Source: Clonostachys chloroleuca (taxonomy: Eukaryota; Ascomycota; Sordariomycetes; Hypocreales; Bionectriaceae). From it: a DNA stretch of 64,000 bases. Positions 21,201 to 31,350 of the stretch are shown piece after piece. Each line of letters begins with the position of its first letter. The first letter of the stretch is position 1. The DNA lies in assembly GCA_037952775.1 (NCBI GenBank), contig JBANAY010000003.1, positions 23,746,001 through 23,810,000 on the forward strand, given 5' to 3'. The notes beneath the pieces were generated by a model that searched no databases, was not told where the DNA came from, and worked only from the letters and a program-made list of their open reading frames with translations. Made by a program: the position numbers and the translations under genes.

Positions 21201-24200
21201 AAGCATCCATCCAGGCCCTTGGAAACAGTATCGGTCACCGATGTTTCATTCTTAAGGGGCTTAGTGATCCCTGATTCCGCTCAGCAACGCGTCGAGGTGC
21301 AGTTAAGCTTTGAGCCAAAGCCCAATACTACGACAGGATTTAGATTCCGCATAACAGCGCTTACTGATGGACAGTGGTATGAGCATTGCAAGGGTGATGT
21401 TGAGGGCGTCTTGGTAGAAGACGACCCCTCTAACGAACTACTTTCTTGGCCGGCGGCGCCACGACCGTCGTCTAGCAGGCATGTCACCACGATAACACCG
21501 GATGATGTCTATCGAGAGCTCTCCGAGGCTGGTAACCAATATGGACCAACTTTTAGAGGCATCCGGTCATTTGCAATGACTGATGGATACCTGGATACAT
21601 CTACGGTTATTGTGATTCCCAACATTTCAGAAACAATGCCAGCTCGACATCAAGAACCACATATCATTCATCCCTCGACACTCGACATCATATTCCACAC
21701 GTGTATTCCCATGATCGGCCGCCATCTTGGAAAGGGAGCTGCCATGCCTGTTCGATTGGAGGAGCTATTACTATCAGTTGATATACCGAGCAGCCCCAAC
21801 TCCGAGTTGTCTGTTCTTGCGACGCTCACGTCTAGTCATTTTCGCGCCGCGCATGCAGACATGTCTGTAACATCCAGCAACGGAAAGCTGATCTTATCTA
21901 TCACTGGAATGGAGCTGCGCAGCTTGGCTTCACATGATACGCTGGGTAACAAACAGCCCGAGATTTGCTACACAATGAACTGGCAACCTGATATCGATCA
22001 TCTTCACGCTGAGGGCGTTTCGTCTTTCCATGACCTCGTTGGCTACATTTTCTTCAAAAGGGCGGATTTAAGAGTTGCGCACATTCAATCAATGGATCAG
22101 AGTGATCTGACTCTTTCTTTCATTGGATCAGTGGACGCTCACCGCGGCTCAATATCGAAGCTTGATTTACTTGATGTAGGAGAATTCCCACGCAATCAAG
22201 CCGACCAGAAACTCCTTGGCTTCCCCAAAGTTCGTCGTCAGCAACTACATGAGGAGAGTTCAGATGGAGATCAGGGTTTCGAGGAGAACTCCTATGATGT
22301 TGTCCTCATCTCAGATACCGGGTTGCTGAACCTTTCTGCCCGCCTTCTCAAACCGGGCGAATTACTCGTGGCCACGCTGAATGTGAGCCAAGTTCATAAC
22401 CTAGATAAAGCTGTGCAAAATCTTGACATTGAGCTTCAAACTCAGCTGGAGATCTATGATACCGCTCATGCGAGCAAGGTTATTATTTTACGCAAGTCAC
22501 AACCCACGAGTGACATTGAGGCGCCCGGCAACATCCAGATCTTGACTCACTCCTCGCACCAGCATATTTCTGGCTGGGTCAAAACATTGCAAAAGTATCT
22601 CAGAAATCATCTCAATTGCATAATCAGCATGGACGCTTTTAATATGGATTCTGTGTGTAGCCATAACAGGAGCGATACTAGTCTTATTATTGTAGCCGAC
22701 GACCAACCTCAGTCACCGATACTCTCCGATGCTTCTTGTTTCAAGGCTGTCACAAGTCTGCTCAAACAGGAGCCAGCAAATGTTCTTTGGATAAGTCCAG
22801 ATGAGCCTCTCCCAATGCACCAGATTGTAGGCTTTTCCCGGACTGCCCACGCTGAGAATGATCGACTCCGCCTCACCACGGTTCATGTTGCGCCTACGGT
22901 GCTAGGTGGCACGGACAATAGTAAACAAGAAATGAGTGAGAAGCTCCTTATATTTCTAAGCAGCGTCTTGCGTTCCCTGAGTTCCCAGACATTCCATTTC
23001 GAGCGAGAATATCGGGTGAATGAAAGTGGGACTATTCTTATACCGCGCTTGCATCCCAGCCAGGAGTTGAACCGCTCTATCCAGCAAGATCATGATGGAG
23101 GTTTCCATATCGAATCTTGTCGGTTCATGGACAGGGAACGGCCCCCCTTGGTCATTACAGGCAGCAGTGGATTGGCAGGCGAGGCCATCTTCATCGAGGA
23201 TGATAGACTGATTGGTCTACCTTTGGATGCTGCCGAGATAGAGATAGAGACTCATGCTACTTCTGTGTCTCAGCAAGAGGCAACTGGGCGCAAATCATGT
23301 TGCGAGTATGCTGGAGTGGTCTCCAAGGTTGGTTCTCTTGCCAAACCCTTCACAGTAGGTGATTTTGTCGTCGCCGTAAGCCCAGCCATGGGCGCCAGCC
23401 GTCTGCGTGTTTCAGCAGAGAATGCCGGCTTGTTGCCATCTACAGTCCGTTGCAGCATAGGTGCCGGGCTTCTTGCGAGCACCATGACAGCCTGCCATGC
23501 CCTGGGCGAACTCGCTTGCCTTCCGATCGCTGGCACGCTATTGATACATGGTGCCTTGAGTACAGTTGGACGGGCGGCCATAGCTGCTGCATTTTCAAGA
23601 GGTGCACACGTCATTGTTACGGCGCGTGATAACAGAGAAGCATGTCTGATAGGAAATCAACTGGGTATAAGCCCAGACAACATTCTAGTGACCAGGGCTT
23701 CATTACACCGACGGCGACCCCGAGTTGTTTTCGGTAGAGGGGGAATCGATGTAATACTACAAGTCAACCAAGATCCTGTTCCTCCAGAGGCAGTGCCATA
23801 TCTTAAGCGCAATGGGCGGTTTGTTATAATAGGCTCCGTCTCTTCTGCCACTCTTCCCGGTGTAGCTGCTCTCCCAGATGGGGCAAGAGTCTTATACTGC
23901 ACAGTAGAGGACATTGTCCAAAATCCGGGCCCTAGCTTAGTTGCCCAGGCCGCCGGTGTGCTCTCCCACGTGCCTCAAACCGGTTGGGACTATTGTGTAC
24001 GTGATGTGTCTTTGGCAGCCGACGCCCTCCAGCTTGTTCGCAGCCGCACTACTAGCAAAGTCGTTCTCCAGGCAGGACCCGACTCATTCGTGCAGGCCGT
24101 GGTCCCAGATCCACCCAATACAAGCCTGATTTGCGATGATGCTTCGTACGTTGTTGCTGGGGGTCTCGGCGACCTCGGGCAACGTCTCATGATACTATTG

Positions 24201-27141
24201 GCGCAGCGCGGTGCAAGGCACTTTGTGACACTTTCAAGACGAGTTGCGGACACCATTGGGAAAAAAGATTTGCAAGCTCGGTTGGACCAAGTTGCGCCAG
24301 GGTGTTGCGTCTATTGCATTAGCTGTGACATCACATCAGATTCAAGCCTACAGGATGCAGCCGATTCATTACGAAGAATGGGAGTTCCCCCTGTACATGG
24401 TGTGATACAGTCGGCCATGACTCTAGTCGACCGGACACTAGATACGATGACGATTGACGATTTCAAGGCAGCGACGGGAGTCAAGGTTGACGGTACATTA
24501 GCGCTTGAGCGTGCCTTTGCCTCCCCGGGCCTTGACTTCTTTCTATTGATGTCATCTGCCGTCACTATTGTTGGCACCAGCGGGCAAGGTAACTACAATG
24601 CGGGCAACGCAGTCCTGGATGCCTTGGCCCATGTCCGTGACAAGGCCAGCTCCCACTTCATGTCGATCAACATCGGTCTGATTGAGGATACGACTTCGCA
24701 CGTGGCCAACTTGGAGGCATGGACGAGGAGTCTAGCTCGCGCCGGCCTGAAACCTGTTGGTCCTGATGAATTTACACGTTTTTTTGATCACATACTCAGC
24801 GTCATCAGTACCAAAACCAGCAGCGTTGAATACAAACAAATTCACCACGCCATGTTCGGTTTTGGCAGGGAAAGTCTGCTGGGCACAACTTCTCGAAATG
24901 CCACTTGCCACTCTGCCTTGTTCACGCATGTCCTTGATGCAACGCTAGCTCCCACATCGACGACAAACACATCTGATGGTGGCACTGCCCCGCGGACACT
25001 GGCAGAGGTTCTCGAATCTGGCGAATCGGCGCCAAGCTTCATCTCAAACGCCATAGCAGATCGGCTAGCACGGCTCATCTCAGCTGATAGCACAAGCATC
25101 GACCAAGAGAGTCGCTCCATCTTGGAACTGGGACTCGATTCTCTGGTCGCGATTGAGCTGCGTAACTGGATCATGGCTCAGTTCGATGCACCCCTCCAGT
25201 CGTCAGAGATTCTTACCAACCAGACCATATATGCTCTTGCTGAGAAGGTGCTCGCGCGTTCCAGCATTGCGACCTTAACGTTGTCTGATGATAGCGACTT
25301 AGCCGCGGAGACACCGGATTCAACTCAAGGGTCTGATGGACTGAGCCACAAACCTCTTCCCATTCCATTGCTCAGTGATACCCTAAATCGGTTCAAGGAA
25401 TCGCGGCGTGCTGTCGCTTCAGACACTGAGCAGCACATAACTGCCAGTGCTGTGCAGACCTTTGAAGAAGGGGTTGGCCTCAAGTTGCAGAAACGTATCG
25501 AGGACGCTGGCCCTGATGCTATTAGCGACGCGTTTGATCAGCTCATCTACCTTGAATGGCGTGAGCCGCTTATGGAGCAGGGCCAGTTTTACTTTGTTCA
25601 TTCACTCGAAGCCCCTGTGCATTCTCAGCTGGCTCGCGCAGCCACTCTAACGATGGCTACCATACAGTTTGAACGTCTTCTCGTTGCTGGGCAAATCGCT
25701 CCGCACAGTTTGCATGGTGTACCTGTATCGAGCAAAGGACATGAGTGGCTGTTTGCAACAACTCGGCGTCCCGGTCTGGTGGCGGACCAGATGATACGGT
25801 ATCCTCCGAACTCGACAGTAGCTATTCTCCGTCGCGGCCACGTGTTTCTACTAGAGCTCCCCAGCCGTGACACGGAAATGGAGTTACCTAGGATATATAC
25901 CGCCTATCAAGAAATTATAAAGGCCTCCGAAAAGCACGCAGTCCCCGTCTGCACTCTGACTTCAAATGATCGGGTTACTTGGACCAAGGTAAATTGAGCA
26001 TCATTACCTCCACCATTGTTGTGCAGCGCTAACGTTCCATCTCTCCCCCCAAGGCTCGGGCCAACCTCGAATCAAATACCGATAATGCCTCAACGCTGGC
26101 GTCCATCGAGTCTGCCGCATTCGTCGTGTGTCTTGATGATGAAGAGCCCACGACGGCGGGGGAACGTCATATGCAATTTCTCCTCAACGGCACCAGCCAC
26201 CATATGGAAAATCGATGGACTGACAAGCCCTTCCAACTCGCGGTGACTGCCAACGGTATATCAGCAGGCATCTACGATCATTCAAAGGTTGACGGCTTAA
26301 ACGGACGAGCCATGCACCGATATATCACTCGATCTCTGTTTGGCTTTCCCAGCTCCGAGCCAGAGAGTCTCGTAGTTAATTTGAGCTCATACCCTGTGCG
26401 CGAGGTTACTTGGAATTTGACGCCACTCACAATGCATGACATTGAGCTTGCTCAGCAGCGCTGCAAGACCAGCTACCACGCCCTCGACTACCAGACCTTC
26501 CAGGCCAGCAACCTCAACCCTACCCAACTGCGCAATTACCGTGTGTCCCCAAACGCTACAGCCTATCTCACAACTGCACTTGCCGCATATCTTGTTGATG
26601 GTAAGGTCCGGCCGTCCTGGGAGGTGGTATCGCAGGCTCAATATGCTCGTGGACGCATCGAGTGGGTGCAAACCGTCACACCCGCCGTGCGTAATTTTAT
26701 CGAGGCTGCCGCAGCCAGCTACGCAACGCGAGACATGTTTAATGCGGCCGCCTCCTCCTATTCACGGGCCATCTCCACGGCTGCCGCAGGGCAGGGCTTT
26801 GTGAACCATCTGTACGCGCTGCGCATGGCACTGAAGCCAGGAGAGGACGTGCCCGAGATATTTGGCACGCATGCTTGGCAGGCCACGCGTCGTGGGGGGT
26901 AGAGCAGGGTCTCAAGACAGGGTTCATGCCCGAGGACGACGATGAACAAGAGGAGCGGTTGTACGGGTGGCACTGGGACGCGGGCTCGTTCTTGGTGACG
27001 GGAGAAGGGAACGCCTATATCCACTGTGATGTTCTGAAAGACAACATCAGCTTTAACGTCTCGGGATATGCTGAATACACGGGGGCTGTTCACGAAGCGT
27101 TGAAGCAGGCTTCTGAGACGGTATCCTCTATTCTCAGGTAA
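18242..27141 (+). CDS. Highly reducing polyketide synthase with C-terminal carnitine acyltransferase domain (two frame breaks)
   Basis: Iterative megasynthase of about 2,950 residues. KS (about 18,250-19,530) has DTACSGG with Cys codon 18773, plus EAHGTGT and NIGHLE. AT (19,830-20,860) has GHSSGE with Ser codon 20127. DH (21,010-21,960) has His codon 21117 and HPSTLD. A methyltransferase-like stretch (21,970-22,480) keeps YDVVLISD...LLKPGELLV but lacks a SAM-binding glycine motif. ER spans 23,100-24,110, KR 24,135-24,700 (GGLGDLG, Tyr codon 24594) and ACP 25,035-25,270 (GLDSL, Ser codon 25140). The C-terminus from about 25,350 resembles carnitine O-acyltransferases, with the catalytic HSxxDG block at 26279. 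A 65-nt intron (25989-26053) lies inside it. The frame shifts at the G5 run 20006-20010 (one base too many) and near the G6 run 26894-26899 (one base short), which would truncate the product. Sequencing error or recent inactivation are both possible. The upstream TTG at 18200 is not a credible start. Confidence 0.93.
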
Positions 27142-27664
27142 AATTACTTTAGGTAGAGCATACTGCTCTACCTATTTGTCTATTACATCCATCCTAATAT
27201 GAGATATTATATTGGATTAATACTTGATAGTAGGAAAATATAGGTTATATAAACCCTCGGGAAAAATACTTGCCGGTGTTTCAGACCCTTTCACTACGCA
27301 AAGGCGATGGGAGCATCCGCCAAGTTAATTAGTTGATACCGTATGTTTCAAGTCAAATAAACAATGTTAATAATCATTTACACTCAGTGTATAGGTAACA
27401 CAGATGAAATATATAGACCTGGGAGAACTCTTACTAATTTATCTTTTACTATATCTTTAGAAGCTAAGAAGTATTATTATTAAGACTATACTTTGTTGAA
27501 CCCGGGCGTTCGATAGTGAGCGGCTAGTTTTAATGGGCTGCTGGAGTAGTTTAGATATTGTCTGGGTTCTTTCACATGTTAGAGACTAGGCCATATAGAT
27601 ACAACAGTTTAGCACGACAAAAATTACCAATGTCCTCTGATCCGTAAAATGGGCCCTATCTCGA
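27142..27664. other. Intergenic, A+T-rich
   Basis: About 520 bp downstream of the PKS with no coding signal or repeat recognised. Confidence 0.6.
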
Positions 27665-28840
27665 TTACATGATTGCCTCAATAATAGCAGAAGAAAGTGT
27701 CGGCTTCTTGAGGTGGACAATTGGAGCAAGTGTCGCAACAGTGACATGCGGCCACTTGAGGCCATTGAAATCAAGGACGACCATCTGAGAGTATTGGATC
27801 CGATAGTAGGCTACGGTGATAGCCTTCTCAGTTCGAGGAATTCTAATATTCTCATCAATGTAGAACTCTGGCACGGCGTCTCTAGGACCTTGGGCAACTG
27901 GGGAAACCGTGTCACCATGACGCATAGACGGATCAAGCTCAACCTTGGTACGAATCTTTGAGACCCAATACTGGGCCATCAGGTCAACAGCGTTGGCATT
28001 GCCACTGTTATTCCCAGTCTTTGCTTCCACCAGGCCTGCATCAGCGCCGATGTTGAAACCGATATTGGTTGTTCCACCACCAAAGGTACCAGAAGGAACA
28101 ATTGTCGACACCGCAAACATGGTGTTCTCGATAATGTCCTTTCCCTTGTTGGCGTCTCTTAGGATAATGTTCGGATCGTTAAGAATCTTCTGTGTGATGG
28201 TACCAGTGGCCATGAAAGGACCAGGTCTTGGGGAAGGCGACGACTGGCGCCATTATCTGCTGTTTGACTTGCGAACCTGACCTTTGCCTTCTCGATCGCA
28301 GCGTCTGGGGGACCAGGGCCCAGAGGAAGACGGATTGGAGTGATGTCGATTTCAGGAATGTTGGGCGCACCGCTATGCGTGACCGAGGGCTGGAATCCTT
28401 GGGCGTTGATGGTTGTGCCATGAGGGATAGATCCCATACGGCAGAAAGAGCTGGGAAGCTTGGGCATCTCTTCAACTTTAGGCACCCTCATCCAAAGGCC
28501 GGGCTCAAAGTGAATGACCGGTGGCTCCGCGGGTGCAGATTCATCTTCTCGTGGCGGCATAGCATCGACAATAGTTTGCGTGTACGGCAGGCCAGTGAGG
28601 TCGATGTCGGCCTGATCCAACACACCACGGTGGGAACCTCCTTGAGAATATCTCCAAACACTTGTGTCTCTCCCGTTAGGTTAAGTTGTAGCACGTTGTC
28701 ATCATTCTTGTCCTTTGGTTCCTTGTCGAACTTGGTCTTAGTTCGTCTGCTAGAAGGCCGAAAGATAGTATTGAAACCAAAACCGCGAAAGGTTCTTATG
28801 AACTTCTCTAAGGCTTCTAGTGGAGGAGGGGGAGGTCATT
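27665..28840 (-). pseudogene. Conserved fungal hypothetical protein, multiply frameshifted
   Basis: Three minus-strand frames read on from one another. EALEKFIRTFRGFGFN to VLQLNLTGETQVFGDIL lies at about 28,830-28,630. LDQADIDLTGLPYTQTIVD through FEPGLWMRVP and SIPHGTTINAQG to RRLPQDL lies at 28,623-28,220. MATGTITQKILNDPN through YWVSKIR and VVLDFNGLKWPHVTVATL lies at 28,213-27,665. The joins near 28,628 and 28,220 have no intron signals and need one- or two-base changes. The blocks match a fungal family I know only as uncharacterised secreted or cytosolic proteins, so no function is assigned. In the first frame a TGA lies just upstream and no start codon is visible. I infer a recently dead gene, unless the assembly is faulty. 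Confidence 0.65.
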
Positions 28841-28865
28841 CAGCTCCTGGCGCAACATGCCGAAA

Positions 28866-29086
28866 GAGTAAGCAATTATATCCCTCATGATCCTACTCCC
28901 AGTTATGGTGTCTCTTCTCCTTTTGATCCCAAAGTTTCTTAGTGTGACGCCTGTATGCTGAGTGTCCGGAAAGGTTGCGGCTACATTTGCAGTTTATGTA
29001 GTAGTGGAAGCTTGTATTTGTGCGATAAGGGCTTCAACCGAGGTATTCGATGCTATGGCGAATCTCACGTTCTAGTGCATCAGTGA
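28866..29086 (+). pseudogene. ZZ-type zinc finger fragment
   Basis: The plus frame after 28943 reads CDACMLSVRKGCGYICSLC, then SGSLYLCDKGFNRGIRCYG and ESHVLVHQ before TGA 29084-29086. The C-x2-C, C-x2-C and HxxH-like spacing is that of ZZ fingers found at the C-termini of fungal ankyrin and NACHT proteins. A TAG immediately before the first Cys (28940-28942) interrupts the frame; upstream it continues open as DPTPSYGVSSPFDPKVS. Trp to TAG there would be a RIP-type change. The rest of the gene is missing, and AT-rich DNA begins 70 bp downstream. Confidence 0.6.
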
Positions 29087-29159
29087 GCATCTGGAAGGCT
29101 ACATGCCTCGATCGGCCAAGCCCTCTGCCTTGGCTCCTGATTCCGCCTGCCCTAGTTAT

Positions 29160-30901
29160 TACATCATATCCTTACTACCATCATAGTTCTTTATTACTAA
29201 TATCAGTACCTTTATAATTAGGCAAAATAAGTTTTAAATATAAAGAACTTAACTCTAGAAGTAATACTTCAATTATCCTATCTATAAAGAGGAGCTATTA
29301 AGTTTTATCAGCTCAGACTAGGAAACTAAATAATATAGGATTATATCCTAAGTACTATTTCTTATACTTAAAGCAGTACCTTATCTTAGTATTACCTCGT
29401 ACTAATAAAATATTCTTAAGTAGGTTTAAAGAAATAATTCTAGAGAAGGATAATAAGCTCTTTTATTAGATATTTAAACTAATTTTTAATCTAGATATAT
29501 TTAAGATTATAATAAAAATTATTATTATTAATAACTTAGAATATTATAAAGCTCTATTACTAATACACTATAGCTCTAGGGTAGAGAGCTTTAATAGAAA
29601 ATATTCAGAGTTCTAATAAGTATATACTTACTCTTAAAACTTAATATCTTAAAGAGGAAATAGCTAATTTAGAAGATAAAATATAAGTTAGATTTTCTGA
29701 ATACTTATTTATTACTATTATCTACTAGAGGATCTTATTAACCCTTTATTAAAGATTACTAAAACTAAAATAAAGAGTTTATAACTAATTAACTACTAAT
29801 AAAATAAAGCTATACTTTACTTTATTAAAGTAAAGTTAGTTTTATTAGTTAATATAGTATATTTTTTTTATTAGTTTTACTATAAATAAGAGTATATCCT
29901 AAGATCAGATAATATATAATCTAATATATATTTTTTAAGAATATAATTAGTAGTTTATATCTAAACCTTTAATACTATAAAATAAAGTTAAAATATTATA
30001 CTTTTAGTCTGGATATAGATATTAATCTTATAAAAACGAGGTATTTATATAGTATAATTAAATATATAAATACTCTAGCTATAACTATAGTCTCTAAGAG
30101 GGAAAGTTTATTATTTAATAATAATAACTACCTTTTCTTTCTAACTTAAAGCTTATTATAATTAAATAATTAATTATATTCTTACTATTAATTACTTAAT
30201 TAATTAATTACTAAATATCTAGTAAGTACTTAAATAGCTATAATATTTAATATAAATATTCTAATCTCTTATAGCTTAGTTAATACTTCTAATAAGATCC
30301 TTAAAATAATAATAATAATTATCTAAGGTAATCTAATATAGCTATTTTATCTCTATAAGTATAGTATACATTTATAGTTATAGAATATTTTTATTAGGAA
30401 TAATATAGATTTAATATTAATCTAATATCTATTTATATATAATTAGTTATACTATATAATATAATCTACTAGTATATATAATAAACTAGTATATATAATA
30501 AACTAGTATATATAATAAACTAGTATATATAATACTTTTTCTAAATTTTTAACCCTTTAACTTTTTATATATTTTACTTTACTAAAAATAATATTATAAA
30601 CTAGTAAAAAATATTAAATTACTCTAGTACTTTAAATCTTAAAAAAATATAAAATTAAATATCTAAAAGACTATAGTAATCTATAAGATTAATTATATAA
30701 TCTTAGCTTATTAAAAATATAGCTATATTACTTAATCTGATTATTAATCTAGTGATTAGAATCTTATTAATCTAGAGAAGTAGATTATTATTAAAAGAGT
30801 TCTTAATCTAGATTTTTAAGTATTTTTACTATATCTTCTTAAGATAGAAGATATAGTTAATCTCCTACTATATAACTATAATATAGAGTATATTAGTATT
30901 A
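29160..30901. repeat. RIP-mutated AT-rich repeat DNA, left block
   Basis: Very A+T-rich, with TpA replacing CpA/TpG almost everywhere and stop codons in all frames. No surviving open frame. It forms the left flank of the intact retrotransposon and continues on its right side, so the element inserted into already mutated DNA. Confidence 0.85.
30468..30534. repeat. 17-bp tandem repeat, four copies
   Basis: The unit ACTAGTATATATAATAA is repeated at 30468, 30485, 30502 and 30519, with the last copy incomplete. A small minisatellite within RIP-mutated DNA. Confidence 0.9.
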
Positions 30902-30906
30902 ATTAG

Positions 30907-31285
30907 TGTTACGAACAACCCCTGCGTCACCCAACCGGACCACCCTTAGTCATCACGCGTGGTCACGTGCAGCCAAAACGATATGGTTGATATCCCACAT
31001 ATCAACCATAACGCCAGTCGATCATCAACGATATGGACCATATCGTACATATCACCCTAGTATATATACACATTCATTTCACTAGATAGAACACTCTTTC
31101 AGACAGTTATCAATAACATCGTCTACGCATCTATTGTTACTAGCTCCACAATACTCGCACATTGACAGTGACTAGCATTGCACAGCCTAAGACAACCTGA
31201 TCGCGCCACTCAGAACAACGCTCTGATTGGTTTAACCCCGACCTACCCTAGACCCCCGTCCAGTGTAAGTCATCCAACCGTCACA
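30907..31285 (+). repeat. 5' LTR
   Basis: 379 bp, TGTTACGAAC...CCGTCACA. It contains a CACGTG box at 30964-30969, a 12-bp inverted repeat (30982-30993/30999-31010), a 9-bp palindrome (31028-31046) and a TATA-like TATATATA near 31060, which suggests U3 runs to about 31,085. Transcription would start shortly after. Confidence 0.95.
30982..31046. promoter_or_regulatory. Palindromic U3 elements built on ATATGG
   Basis: TATGGTTGATAT and its perfect complement ATATCAACCATA are separated by 5 nt. The second element, ACGATATGG-A-CCATATCGT, follows at 31028-31046. Both lie just upstream of the TATA-like box, so they are good candidates for transcription-factor sites or for an RNA/DNA hairpin. The 3' LTR has the same elements. 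Confidence 0.5.
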
Positions 31286-31350
31286 CATTGATAACTCTTG
31301 TTCAGCCGATTACCTTGTCTCAATCGCTGTGCAATAACGAAGAAGACATC

